Below are positions 44,740 to 57,785 of a DNA stretch of 64,000 nucleotides, piece after piece. A program made the position numbers and the translations under genes. The stretch covers positions 15,163,554 through 15,227,553 of the forward strand of contig JBBCBC010000024.1 of NCBI GenBank assembly GCA_037126765.1, given 5' to 3'. The notes beneath the pieces were generated by a model. The model saw nothing but the letters and a program-made list of their open reading frames with translations, had not been told where the DNA came from and searched no databases. This stretch comes from Stenogyne calaminthoides (lineage: Eukaryota > Streptophyta > Magnoliopsida > Lamiales > Lamiaceae). Position 1 is the first letter of the stretch. Each line of letters begins with the position of its first letter.

Positions 44740-46610
44740 TCGGCCCCACGGTGCTGGGGTTTCCCAGTAATCCGCGATTCTGTGATGGAGATACGCGCAC
44801 CAAGCTTATGCCCCGTGATGTCGGGTGCATTAGCGCGTATCTTTCGTATTTTATCTCTTCGTGCGACTTCGGGTTCGCGTGATCAAGAGACTTCCCCGAA
44901 ATTAAGCCTGCGTGTCATACATTTCAAGTGTTTCTCAAGGCTCTCCTCGGCCAAAGTGAGGTTGGCTCTACTAAACGAAACATAATGAGAGAGTCGCCTC
45001 ACCAGTCGGATTATTTCTCGCCATCGGTGCCCTCGAGTCAAGGGCGTGCCATTTGGGGCCTCGACCGAGATGTTTTATCGACCACGTGGCACCTGGGCCT
45101 TCAGCTTACATTCCCGAGGCGAATGGTCATCCTCGGGGAGGAGAATCGTGTCTCGATTTCTTGAATCGGCGTGAGATCTGGCAGATCCGTCATGATGGCT
45201 TCGCCGAACAGTGATGTTGGTCTGATTAGAAGAAAACCCGTATGCGGAAATACCATATGTCATATAAAAAAGGCGAGTAAATTGCAATTTTTTTAAAAAA
45301 AGATGTGTGTTTTTACTTATAATTGCATATAGCAAGTAAAACATAGGCGATGAAACACACGATTTTATAGTGGTTCGGATAATCCTAAATCCGATCATCG
45401 GGGCACCAAGTAAGACTTAGTTTACGTGTTAGTCAACAAAGAATGTTTCTGGGGTTCACACTCAAAGCGGGACTTATCTCCCTCGGGATTGCCTACCCCT
45501 CCCTTTTGGGATTCTTTAGATGTTCTGGGGATTCCCACTCACCTACAAAGCTTATCCTTTCCCGATTTAGGTAGGTTTTTTGTTTCAACTAAGTTGAGAT
45601 TTTTCCTTACATTTGTTTAGCCTCAATCTTCAGGATGGGGGAAAATCTCTTTAAGCCAGGATATTACATTTGTCAGGCTTAGATCTAGGATAGGGTTTTC
45701 TTGAATATATCTTTATTTTTTGCTCGGTTACTGGTGGAAATGCTTAGATGATTTGGCTTGATGGGTGTTTCACGCATTTCACACGAATAATGAAGGAAGA
45801 AATTGTATTTATAGTGTGGATTTGAATGTTACCGCTTGGATGGAGTCACATTCAAATCCATACTATTCGATAATTTTTTTCGCGCCGATTTCGTTGTCCT
45901 CCCTATCGTTGGTCGCGTCGGTGAATCGCGGCTATATTCTTGAGGATCTATCGGTCTTGAGGTTTCTCTGAATCTTGAGGATTATCGATCCTCGGCTTCT
46001 TGAACTTCGGGCTTCTTGGACTCGAGGATTCTTGACTCGTGAGACTTCTCTTCAGGCCGGACCTTGTCGTCAGAGTATCGCGGCAAAGCTTGGCGAGTTG
46101 ATTTCTTACGACTTGAATATCGACCTCGGGTTTCTTGCTTTTCAATTTAGCGATCATCAAGAAGATTGTGATTCTCGATGAACATGACGTCAGATGACTT
46201 CTCTTGATTTCTTCTCGCTTTGATCAATTCTTGTTTTCGATGCTCGATTTCTTCTCGCCCTAATCGATCCAACTCATGATCGGATCGTATAACTATCGGT
46301 CGACCTGTCGGTTTATCGCATCAGTTAACTTGTCCAGTTAGCATATCGGGGTTAGCATGTCGATCTCGATCCACGTCGATCGATTAGTCTCATACATTCA
46401 CTTCCGATCGCTGACCTCACTCTCTTTAAATTAAATGCGATCATTTTGACCTTGATTCTTGATCGGTAACCTTTTCTTTTCTTCGATTTTGCTCATTTCA
46501 TGAGTTAACCCGGAACTCCCCTCTTTCTGTCAGTCTCGATCGGTCTTTGTCTGTGACCTGTCGATCTCGATCATCTTAAATGCATTTAAATGGTTCCCAA
46601 TTTGTTCTCG
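44740..46610 (-). repeat. LTR-like block, minus orientation
   Basis: On the minus strand it has the layout of the E2-family LTRs: a TATA box (45813-45807, TATAAAT), then about 440 bp downstream the ACCACTATAAAATC block (45376-45363). A purine tract AGGAGGAAAT (minus, about 46616-46605) lies at the expected upstream end. Exact ends were not found and the sequence is not closely similar to E2, so this is a tentative LTR of a related family. Confidence 0.4.
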
Positions 46611-46689
46611 GATTTCCTCCTCAACTTGTTATCTGTAGATTTAAGCTTAAATAACTGAAGTTGATAATGTTTTTCAGCGTAATTAATCA

Positions 46690-48660
46690 AACTAAAATAT
46701 CCCAAATGAGATGGACATCGAGATTCCTCGATTCATAAGGAATGGGGAGAAAATTAAAGAACATTCGTTGAAAAGAAGCATTGGCTCAAAAGAGCAGAAG
46801 TGGAAATGGGGAGGAGAGTCTCCTGCCAAATGAACTTGGAATGAAGGTGGATCGCCTTAGAAAAAGTCTAAGAGAACGATGGTGGTCGCGATGATCCACG
46901 TCCGAGGTTGATGATTCAGATGAAGAGATGGAGATTCGAAGTCCTGGCGAGCGAAAGGATTATAATGATGATCGTGACAATGGAGGAGTTAAAAGGAGAG
47001 GAGAACAAAAGGATAAATGATCCTCTGTTCATCGCTGGCTTTGAGATCTTTCTTGAATCATCGATTCGAGCAAAGAAGAGGAACTGAAGAAGAGGAACCT
47101 ATAGAAGATGAACACGAGGAAGAGGAACCTAAGGAAGGAAGAGGAAGAGAAGAACGCGAAAAAGATGAGACAGTTGAAAATCAAGCGATGATGAGTTTAA
47201 TCAACTCTTTGATGAGGTAATGGAATCGACTCGACCTTTAAGACAAGGAAGAGTATGATAGAAAGTCCGATGTGGTTAAATCTTTTCTTAAAAGGAACAT
47301 AATAGATGAAAGGATCATTAAAATCCCAAACTTTGGTTTAATAACACATTGATTTTCTAGAAAGTAGATCATTGTTGCGTACTCTTCAACATCTTAACCG
47401 TATTATGTTGGTTGGGTTCTTTGAGTTCTATGCAAATTTGAAAAGAGATGTGGTAATAGGCGGGTCTTCAAACTATGGAAAGATAAGATTCAGATATAAT
47501 CTGGTAACAATCAATCCTAGGCTTATAAATATCTTTTCTAAGGACTAGACAAACCGAGGAGGATAATGTTGAGTTGGATATTACAAGTGATGTCTATCAT
47601 CGGTGGAAGGTATTACGAATGGACTTTAGAGTTTTACCTTCCCAATTAACCTCCTTGTGATACGTGATGCATAAAAGTACTTGTTTCCAGTATGGCTACC
47701 CTCAAAGAACTCTTTGTGTTGACGAAAGCAAGCCTTCTTCTTTGTACAAGATTATTGCTTGAGCAGATTTGACGAAATGCGATCATATTTGATAATATGA
47801 TGACACATTTGGTAAATAATACGAAGGAAGCATTCTTCCTTATCGAGTTTGATTTGTCGGGTTCTTGAATAAGTTAGAATTTGAGAGACGCGGTGAAAAG
47901 ATTAGTGATTTGTTCCAATTTTGGAATATCTCATATGTTGAAAGTGGAAGCGGTAATCGTGGATCTTCCTTTACGATCTGAGCCATGGCCAGAAAATGTT
48001 GCCCATCAAGTTGGCAACATTCCTTATCTGATAATAAGAAGAGATGGTACACCCTCTTTTCATTTTACAAATTCTTTCATTTACGATCGGATTACTTCCG
48101 TCCAGTGAGAACATAGATGCTCTACTTAAAATCAAACCCTTCTGAGAAACCCGGCTTTCTACTCCAGCGGAGGATCGCGATGATGGTCTGAAGAAGGTGG
48201 TGATGATGGAGTTGGTCCATCTTGTTATGCGGTGAAGGATGATGCGCAAATCTTTGGTGATAATCTTCTTTGAGGGATGATGATGGTCTTTTAGCGCAAG
48301 ATGATCAAAATGATCTTTGAAGTCATAGGGTTGGGATCTTTACAAGATAAATGCTTTTGAATGAGGTTGTGGAGGGATCTTTGTGGAAAGATGTACTTAA
48401 TACTTTCTTCTTCTTTGAATAAGTTGTTCCTAAACCTTTGCGGTTGAAGATAGAATCAATTTATCGCGATGATAATCTTGATGAAGATCCGAGAAAAAGA
48501 CTCGACGGAGAAAACATGTCTCCGAGAGTATTGTTATACTTGATGAGATGTATGGTCATGACGATTGATGAACATATATTCAAAGGCAAGTTTTTGATGT
48601 ATGGGGAGCATTTGCGATTATGGAGATCACGGCCATTCCAACGGTGATCCTTCCCTATAC
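46690..48660 (+). pseudogene. retrotransposon accessory ORF remnant (putative plant transposon protein type)
   Basis: Plus-strand frames over 2 kb join through many indels. First comes a very acidic block, Glu-rich with EEEPIEDEHEEEEPKEGRG (47080-47140), then VKSFLKRNIIDERIIKIPNF-like sequence (47270-47340), a YGYPQRTLC piece (about 47690-47715) and, near 47835-47900, a shifted LPY then FLNKLEFERRGEKISDL. The LPYG...LEFE...E pattern recalls the plant transposon protein domain found in post-pol ORFs of Sireviruses. It lies just upstream of a PPT and 3' LTR, so it is the 3' part of a plus-strand element whose gag and pol are absent. Confidence 0.5.
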
Positions 48661-48956
48661 TTCACTATAAAATTTCTTTACGTATTGCAATCTTTTATTT
48701 CTTGCTCTTTACTTTATGAACTCGTTAATGAGAATTAGTTGATAGGTTTATGTTTACGCCATTTACTTTATATTTGAATACTTTTGGCTTTAAGTACCTT
48801 CTTGATTGTACTTAGTGCTTGTGTTTTGTAGTTTGTTTTTATATTATGATTTGGTTGAATAGTAGTTGTTCTCTGAATGACTATTATTTTGTTTCTTTTC
48901 GACACAAGTTCAGGATGTTGTTTTTTAACGTCGGGTGTGTTGTAGTAGAAAAGGTC

Positions 48957-48967
48957 AAATGGGGGAG
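48957..48967 (+). other. polypurine tract
   Basis: AAATGGGGGAG, two bases before the TGTTGATG start of the LTR at 48970. Confidence 0.8.
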
Positions 48968-48969
48968 TT

Positions 48970-49699
48970 TGTTGATGTTGCGGATGTTGTTCAGGATGTT
49001 GGACAACATTACGCATAATATCTTAAATTTGCCTTTCTTTCTCCAAACATGACTACATTTTATTAGATGTGTTTTCTATGTTTTATATATTGCGGGTTGA
49101 AGACAATTTCCCGGATATTGTCAGCGGTTGCCTTGATGGTGTAAGAATAGAAAGATCATGTAGGTAGTTACACCAAGATCATGGAGATAGTGGGGGAGAA
49201 GTTAAAATTTATCAAGCCAGTGGATAGGGCAATGCAGTTGGTCGGAGAATGTACATAAATAAATGCGTTAATTTACATTCAAGTTTGAGTTCAAGTGAAA
49301 TCCCATTTGCTTTCTACTCAAACTTAAGAGAGTAAGCATCCAAGACCTGACCACAAGTGGAGTGTGAAGTCGATGCTATATCTATTCATCTTGGTCGAGT
49401 GTATCCCAAATTTCCCCCAATATTTATGTTGTCTTATTAGATCAAGTTTTAGGTTGAATAAGATCACTAGTTTCTTGATTGAATATATTGATTTTGGTGT
49501 GTGGTTTTCACTACACTTTTAGGATCTTGTAAGAGATTCATTACAGATCTGCTTACTTGTTATAGTGATGTTTTTTTAACCATGAGGTTTGTATAGTCCG
49601 ATTATAGACTATACACAATTTTAAATCATTTGCCCTTTTGCGTTTTTTATACTTTGTCTCATTATATGTTGTTTTATATGTTTCACAACATTTTCAACA
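48970..49699 (+). repeat. 3' LTR of a truncated copia element
   Basis: TGTTGATGTTGCGG to TTTCAACA, 730 bp, with TGTTGA/TCAACA inverted ends and a PPT directly before it. The family differs from all other LTRs in the window and its 5' partner is missing. Confidence 0.75.
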
Positions 49700-50914
49700 A
49701 CACTCAAAAAAAAAACGCTTACACACACTTTCATAATTATTTTTTAAAATATGAGTTTTATTAATTTAATTCAACTCTACCAATGATTTTTTAATTTTTA
49801 TATTTTATAAATTCAACATCACGCTTTTCTGATTGAAAATGACACATAAATCAGATCAATTAATTTTGAAAAGGGTGTTATAATGATCATTTTATCTAAT
49901 TCTGAAAAAATATTCATGAATTAGATCTAATTATATTATTAAAATTTTTACATTCATATCATTTTACGTATAAGTTATTACTCTATTTTGATTGGTGGAA
50001 CTTTTATAGAAATAATTTTTATTGATTAATTTGAAATAGATAAAATCTCAAGTATAACTTTCAAAAAAGTAAAAAAAATGAACATCATCAACAAAAAATA
50101 AAAACTCACAAAACAAAATACGTAATTAATAAAAAAGAAATAGATGCAAGAAATAGTAAAGATAAAATATGAGAATTGTAAAATAAAAGTAGAAAAAATA
50201 AGAGAATGAAATAATTCTTATAAAATTAAAATTTATAGATCTTAAAATCTAGCGAAAAGATTTATTATGTGAATAAGAAGAATAAAGAGAGCGAAAAAAA
50301 AAAAGTAGGACACAAATTTGAAATTATAAAATAATTAGTAGACAAAAGCGTTAGAATAAAATAATAATGAATGTAAAATTGAAATTTATGTAAATTTTGA
50401 AATAGATTATATATAGGATTTGATTATTAGCATATTTTCTAGGATTTGATTAACAACATATCTTAGTAATTGAATTGACAAGTCGATGCACAATTTTTGG
50501 TTACAATTAATTTGTATTAAATATTTATAAATATTAGTATTAAAGTGTTTTTCATTCTAAAGAGGCGATTTTTTTTCCGGTGAAAGTAATACGAAGAGGC
50601 GATATCACTCGAAAAATTTAAAGATAATATAATAGAAAACATTTATTGTGATTGGAAAATTCAAATAAAATTTAGATTTGAAGGGAATGGAGATAAGAGA
50701 AATAAATCAAGTATTCAACTAATCTTTTTTAATCTTACTTTAATCATCTATATCTTTTTTAAATTTTGAATTTTTCTATATCATTGTCAAAATTAGAAAC
50801 ATAATTTTCTTCATGCTCATCGGATCATTAGATGTAAAAAATAAGAATACATAAAACAAAAATCCTCAAAATAACAAAAAATTAGGCATCTTTATTATGG
50901 AATACATATATCTT
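49700..50914. other. AT-rich spacer with two copies of a dispersed repeat
   Basis: No gene. Repeats related to 16612-16669 occur at 50200-50247 and 50353-50410. Many short homopolymers. Confidence 0.6.
50353..50410. repeat. dispersed AT-rich repeat, copy 2
   Basis: Resembles 16612-16669 over its length and ends in AATAGATTAT. Confidence 0.5.
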
Positions 50915-52701
50915 TATTGGTCTAGGTAAACGAAGTCTCTGCGTGTATGGGGGAATACACGTGTATTGTGATTTTCAACTTTTAAACTTTCTTTGAAATC
51001 GATGAGTCGAGGTTATCCGAGTTTGACTACGAGAAGACAAATTGAACGAGACAAAGTCTCTTGAGACAATAACAGCTTTGGCGACTTTCAGAGACTTGAT
51101 TAGCTCAACTAATTACGAGTTTCTAACAGAGTCAAATAAGCTTGGAGTAGATAATAATCTTCTTATTTACCAGAGAGTTTATTATTTGACAATATCTATA
51201 CTTTAGCTTATCTAGAGTCTCGCGGGAAAGTGTAGGCCTAAGTTTATATGCGTTTTTGCTTTGAAAATCTTTCCTTAATGAAAGCGATTAGTTGCGTCGG
51301 TGGATTAGTTTAATGCAAGTTCGATTGGATTGATTCAAATGAATATCATAAATCTTTTAAATGAAATATCGACAAGTAATAATGCAATAGAGCAAATAAC
51401 TGACAAGTTATAGTGGTTGCGGGACCTCAGCTCCCACGCCCACTCTCTCGATCCTCGGAGAAATTCTTAACACACAATTTAAATACACCTCAAGCCAATG
51501 AACTCGGCGGCTTACTAACTTACTACAGAGTCAATCCAATTTGAACTTACTAACTTCTTCTTTCACACACACCTGGCGTTAGACTAAAACAATCAAACTT
51601 ACTAACTTCTTCTCTAGAGTTTTAATTTGAACACAACAAAGCTAACACTCTTTACAACTCTCACTTTCCTTCTACACACACAAACTACCTAATTAAAAGG
51701 TTTGGGTTTTGGTTGAGTTTTCAACTGGGTGAGATATCCTTTACAATCAAACCACAAGTAAAAAAGGCTAGGATATCTAAACTAAGCTTTGGATAAGATC
51801 TTGAATCTAGGCTTAGTAAATGAGCTCTCTTCGATGATGAAACACTTGGGAAATTCTAAGGGTTTGAGTGCTTCAAAAGAATGCTTGAATCTGAATGAGC
51901 TCTGTGAAGTAGCTTTGATTTCAGATTACCTTAAAGTGTCCAAGGCCTCACGGTATTTATAGGCAACTCTCAAGAAGTCTTCCTTTGAAAAACCATCCGT
52001 TGGAGAGATAGCATCTAGGGGTTTCTTCTTTGAGTAATTGATGAGCGACTTTGTTTATGGTTTGAGTGAGCAGACTTGCATGCTTTAGGAAATATCCGGA
52101 CAAAGAATTGATCACCAATTTTACGTGAACAAGACAAATATCTATGTTGACATTCTTGAGAGAAATGTTGATTTGATTAATCGATGAAAGTACTCTGTTC
52201 TACCTTCTCATTGAGACGACATCTTTTCAACAGCGAGACAAAAAATGGCTCTTTTAGTCAATAACATTGAGTTGATATTTTCCTTAGTGTCCACAAATGT
52301 ATAACATTCTCTTTGTATGTACTACGAATGAACAAACACTATTTAACTCAAGTGTCTTGTTGAGTCTTTAGTTTCAATACACAAAGTCTTGAGTCTCGAT
52401 CTTGAGGATCTTACGGTCTTGAGGATCTTTTTAGCCTTGAGTTCTTCAATCTTGAGCTCTCTACAGATCCTTGATAAGTTAGGTCTTGATATGTTTTTAG
52501 TCTTCGGGTCTCTGAGATCTTGAGACAAACTCTAAAACCTATTCTAACACGGAACTATCTGCTTGACTATACATGGTGCGATAATCCGAATCTTAACAAC
52601 AATTTGAAACCCGATCCTATACTATCAAGATTGTCTGAAACATGTCATACTCGTGGGGTTTTGGGATCTAATTAAAATCTTTATTAAATTCATCTCCAAC
52701 A
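50915..52701 (-). repeat. E3 3' LTR (E2 family)
   Basis: Aligns end to end with 13464-15236 in the same orientation; minus-strand start TGTTGGAGATG, end degraded to GACCAATA. A PPT adjoins at 52702, so it is the 3' LTR. TATA box 51961-51955 (minus). Relative to E2 it repeatedly lacks CTG/CAG: for example TCCTGAGTTTCAG in E2 against TCCGAGTTTGA here. Confidence 0.88.
51955..51961 (-). promoter_or_regulatory. TATA box in E3 LTR
   Basis: TATAAAT on the minus strand, same context as in E2. Confidence 0.58.
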
Positions 52702-52714
52702 ATTTCCTCCTTTT
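52702..52714 (-). other. E3 polypurine tract
   Basis: Minus strand AAAAGGAGGAAAT directly before the LTR start. Confidence 0.8.
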
Positions 52715-55700
52715 GGATGATGCAAAACCAACTTTTATAAGCTTGCAAACATAAATAAACATAACATCTATTAGGGGTTTTTAATTCAAAAAGCAAGTAA
52801 AACAAGTAAGGTAACCATCAAGAATCGATGAATAATGAGATATTATCTTTTTGATCAATAATGCATCAAATTATATTTTTCATTGCGTCCAAAAAAACCA
52901 TCGGTACAAGATTACATTGGTTTATCTCGGTCTTCTATCGAGAATCAATTTCATCATTTGTTGCTTCAAAGTTGAAAAAGGTCATAATGTCGATCTTTGA
53001 CTCTTCTCTTTTAGTAGTCTCACAAAGATCATCTTATCGATCTAGATCTTCCGGTCTTATCAAAAAATCGGCATAGATGAAATCATAGTTGATCATCCCA
53101 TTTTGTATCTTGGTGGAGGTACTTGATCCGTCACCGGGCTTTGGTGATATCCCAAGGTGTCAAATATATCAAACCACCGGCAAATATCGGTGTAATTTTT
53201 GCGGTGGATAGGCGATGAATGCTTCATCTCTATCAGTATTAGGTTGGAACTAGTTCACGATTACATCATTGTTGAACACAAACTCTCTCGTGAGTCTCCA
53301 TCTATCATTCATTTATTGGCATCCATTTGTCTATGTGTGTCCTTTGCCTCTTCCTTGGTTTGATGCCTCTCCTCCTCTTGATCATTCTTTGAAAGCCTCC
53401 AACTTTCTCTTAAGCTCCTCCCTTCCTTTCCTTATCATCGAGTCGACCGAGGTGATAGCTTTCTCCTTTTCTCGGCCTCAATTGCCTTCGCGGTATTGTG
53501 CAGTCGATTCAGTCTCTTGGTGGATACATCATATTCACCAAATCATTCTTTGAAGAGATCATCAATTATGACTCTTCATCCTTTTAATAACTTCTGAGCA
53601 ACTTCTTCACACCTTCTTCAAAATCGGAAATAATTTCCTTTGAGTGGGCTTCCTACTTGCGAGGCTTAGCCAAATGCTTGGTCTTTGATGACTTCTCAAT
53701 AAATGCAAATACCTTACCCGAGGGTTCAAGATTCCATAAGCTTCTCGCTAACACTAGTTTCTTCCCTTCCTCTGCCTCTTTGTCCTTTGCTCTATAACTT
53801 CCATGGCGGCCTCATGATGAATTAGAACTTGACCTCTTTCCCTCTTCCCCTCTATGGATCTCAGAGGAAATGCTCTAATTTCTTTTCTAGAGGTGGAAGT
53901 GGTATGAACTAATATGCTTTCCCTTTTTGGCATCATAATTCGCAATCGGTTCGAGAGGGTTACATCCATATGAAGTTGTTCTCTACAATTGATCCCAACC
54001 TGTATACGTGAAAGTGCTCAAATCTGAATTCTCTTAAAGACATTGGGACCGATTTGAAGTGTCTTCAACAAGGACACCATAAGTTGGCTTCGTCTTTTCC
54101 ATCAGATTAAGCTTTCATTTCTCAATAGCAAACTTGATCATCTCATCAGGTCTTGGATTTGGAAATCCTCCAAGATCTTTTGATCTCAAGTCAAAAACAT
54201 CTCTCCATTTCCTCCTTCATCTCCTTAGCAACATCATCTATTTTTGTATTGAATGAAGTAAATTTGCTATCAATTGATGTGGATAGTAAATTTACCTGAG
54301 CGGTGTGATCATAGATGTCTTTAAGTGCTGATGGATTCACCTTGAGAAATTTTTACCTCGGCAAGTTTAGACACTTCTCCGACCGTAGGTTCAAACTTTG
54401 CCATCGATCAATCATTGGCTCGAACTTGGCTAATTTCTCCACAATGGGTGTGAAAGTCAGCAGTTGATTCTTGGAGGGATAGGATCTCTTCCTCTTCTTT
54501 GAAGACCTACTTCAACTGAGACTCGGTAGGCTTCTCTTTGGCTCCTTAGGTTTCTTCTCTTTGTAATCATCGAAGTTAGGGAATGTCACGAGCTTGTTCC
54601 CTAGAAAGCGGATCTCTAGCCTCAGCCATTTTGACTACCCTCGGCGGGGTCTGATCGGTCTTGTCTTTGTCTAAGTTTCAAATAAATTTTTCGGGTTAAA
54701 TCCTTATCCTTCCTCTCAAAGACAATTTTTATTAACCAACTCCTCAAACTAAGTAGATTTAATCTGAGTCTTTTCTTGCCAAGACACGAAAAGGCATCTA
54801 GTTAAACAACTTCTTACGCGTAAATCTTCACCTCTGAAGTTTTCCATTCTCGACATCAGCAAAAGATTGATTTCTTTATTAGCATTGTTGTTTTCGGTCT
54901 AATAAACATATCACGAAGGTCGGGATACTTGGTAAGTTTAGGAAATTTGTCCAAGACAAATCTACCTTCAATCTCCATTCCTTTCTTCTTCACCTTTCAC
55001 GAGTTAAAAAGGGTGACTCCTTTGAGCTGAAAGTTCCTCGGAAAGGTGGTGAATTTTCGCTTTTGAGGGTGAGTGGTTGGGATCTGTATTTGCTTTCTTC
55101 ATCAGTTCTTGAGAACTGAAGATTTCTCTAATAATTCTATCATCCCAATCTTTTTGGTGGTGAGGATCTCAAAAACACATCTTCTTCTACATCTAGGGAA
55201 TATTTGCAACCGGTCTCAATGACTTGTGAAATGACTTTTCTGAAGTGCATCCAGAGATTTCTCTCTGAAGCCATCTCTTTGGCTTTTCGTAAGCTTCTTC
55301 CTCTTCATTCTTCTGAGCCTTCTTACATTTCAACAATTTCTCTCTTGACTTCGTAAGTGCTCAAAGTCTTTTTCTTTTCTCATGCTCCTCCACGGTCTTT
55401 TCAATCACTTCTTGCCTTTGGTTACTGGTGATATCGGCAATAGTTAACCTATCTGATCAAATCCGAGCTTTCAATTTCAACTTGCTCTGTTTGTTCTTAG
55501 GGGCTCACTTTTGTCGACTGCTCTTTAGGCTCATCTGTTTGTTGAACTGCTGCTCTGAAGTCAATCGGTTTTTTTTGAGACTTGGTTTCCTAACATGATC
55601 CTATTTTGAAATACAAGTCCCCGACAACAAAGAAAATTTTCTTTCTTGGCAAAGGTTTCTATCGAAACTTATTCGTTCGAACAACACCCCTTCGAGACTT

Positions 55701-55791
55701 TGTATAAACCCTTTACATACTTCAATTTAAGCTTTGACTAAAGAATACAATCAACTAAAAACCGGCCCGATTAAATCCGCGGATGGTGAGT
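52715..55791 (-). pseudogene. E3 post-pol accessory ORF region
   Basis: About 3 kb of minus-strand sequence between the PPT and the LTR of E4. Fragments in three frames are Lys/Glu/Ser-rich, for example RQEVIEKTVEEHEKRKR (about 55420-55370), KCKKAQKNEEEEAYEKPKR (about 55330-55275) and KEKPTESQLK (about 54545-54515), with predicted helical, hydrophilic character. No pol domain is present. Position (before the 3' LTR) and composition match the accessory ORF of Sirevirus-like elements. CTG/CAG errors break the frame throughout. The upstream part is cut by E4 at 55792. Confidence 0.5.
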
Positions 55792-57661
55792 TGTTGGGAG
55801 ATGAATTTAATAAAATGAGATTTTTGATTAGATCAAAGCCCCCTGAGTATTACATGTTTGGGATAATCTTGATAGTTGGAGTCAAGATTCGGTTTAGAGT
55901 ATTCGAGGATGTTATGTGACAATGTATAGTCGGCCAGATAGTCGAGGATGTATCGATAGATGGAACCGGATAGATTTTCCGAAGTTTAAAGTGAGATGAA
56001 GTTTATTAAGATGTAAACTAAAAGAAAAAGACTGCATAAATCGAGAAATCAAGACTCAAAAAAGGCTTCGAAATTTTGGTTACCGAGACTATGAAGACTG
56101 AAGATATTATCGTTATATTTCAAGACTCAAAGATATCAAGACCTAAGACTCAAGACTCGTAGACCACGAAGACTCGAGAAGACCCGAAAATATCTAAGAT
56201 CGATACTAAAGGATGCATCATCTCAAGAATATTAATGCTCAAGATAACCCCAATTCATTTAAAAATAATCGCCGTCTTGAGCGAACTTGATTCAGAAAAA
56301 ATGATATTGCCCAAAATATTCAAATCTTGAGACAAAAGGAACTAAGATAAAGTGTTGTTAAGGTTATATCACTCGGAGATAGTAACTTGAAAAAGAGTCA
56401 TTGAAGATGTCTACCTTTAACTAGAGACAAAAGCCAAAAGAAGACATCATTTTTTTCAGACATCTTTGTCGAATCGATAATGACAGTCCTTTGAAATCAT
56501 GTCTGAGAAGTACTATGTTCGCATCGCAAAAGGTTGACCGCTACATGGAAGGCTAGTGTCTAAAACATACTAGGGGGTCTCCAAACCCTAAATATGATTC
56601 TTCACACACCATAAAGAAACTCAATTTATCTCTTCCAATCGGATAGTTTTCAAGTGACCTTGGTGTATTCCTATAAATACTTGTGACCATCTATATTGAA
56701 GGTTACGGGAAATTTCACCAACAACTCAAGAGCTCAAACTTATTATGCAAGTTGAAGCACTCGAAAACCCAAGAATTTCCCAAAGTGCTTTATATTGAAG
56801 AGAGCTCATTCCACTAAGCCTAGCTTCGATAAGATATATCAAAAGCTTAATCGAGATATCCTAGCCGCTGCATTGTTCTTTATTGTAAAGGATATCTCAT
56901 CTAGATTGGAAACCAACAAAGAAACCCCAAACCCTTTGCAAGGTAGTTTGAGTGTGATTGTTAGTGAGATTGGAGTTATAAAGAGTTAGTAAACTACATT
57001 GAGGTAGTCGAAAGCTCAGAGAAGAAATAGTAATCTATCTTGAATAGACGAGAAAGCTTGTGTGTGTTTGGGTTAGTAAACTACGAGGTGGTAAAGCTCA
57101 AAATAGAAAAGGTTAGTAAAACTACAGAGGTAAATGGAAGCCTTAGGAAGTGATTAGTGAATTTCTCCGAAGAGATCGGGAGTGGGCGTACGAGCTTGAG
57201 TCTAAAACCACTATAATTCTTTGTGTTCTTTGCTTTTACATTTTGCTTTGATTAATTTGTTGCATTACTGAATTGAAAGTATATTTTTCGCGATATTGAT
57301 TGGAATCAATCGGCTGAAGTTCGAACCGAATCACGAATCACGGCAACCACTATTCCATTAAAAGGTCTTTGACAAAAAGCCAAAACGAAAGTATAAACTT
57401 AGGCCCAACCGTTCAAGACATCCGATAAGTTTTTTAAGCAAACTTCATTAACTCCGCTTCGAGTTCAGTTGGGATTATCTTAGTATCTGAAAAGCGACTC
57501 AGGATCAACATCTCGGTAGACTTTGACTTCGAAGCGTTGTGCTTCCTGAGGACCAAATCTTGAACATCGACCCCAAGTTGACATGAAAAAAGAAAAGTTT
57601 TTAAAAACACTAACGTGTATTCCCCCATACACGCGTAAAGACTCGTTCTGACGGACCAACA
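55792..57661 (+). repeat. E4 5' LTR (E2 family)
   Basis: TGTTGGGAGATG to GGACCAACA, 1.87 kb, homologous to the reverse complement of 13464-15236. It has a TATA box (56672-56678) and the ACCACTATAATTC block near 57207. The five bases before it are TGAGT; the matching TSD would be outside the window. Confidence 0.88.
56672..56678 (+). promoter_or_regulatory. TATA box in E4 LTR
   Basis: TATAAAT in the context CCTATAAATACTTG, conserved with E2 and E3. Confidence 0.6.
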
Positions 57662-57685
57662 AATTAATCGCTGAGCGGTGGGTTC
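57662..57685 (+). other. E4 primer-binding site, degraded
   Basis: The region aligned to the E2 PBS reads AATTAATCGCTGAGCGGTGG against AGTGGTATCGGAAGCGGTGG in E2. The TGGTATC core is lost. Confidence 0.5.
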
Positions 57686-57785
57686 AACTTGACCTGCTTA
57701 TTGATAAAAAATCTTATTTAAAAATACTTAGGGTTCATCCTGAGCAGATCTTATTTCTTGAATTTCTTAAAAGACTCGAGATAAA

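Noticed and set aside
52715..55791. A host gene on the minus strand
   Set aside because: Lys/Glu-rich broken frames lie between a PPT/3' LTR and another LTR, so a retrotransposon accessory ORF explains them better.
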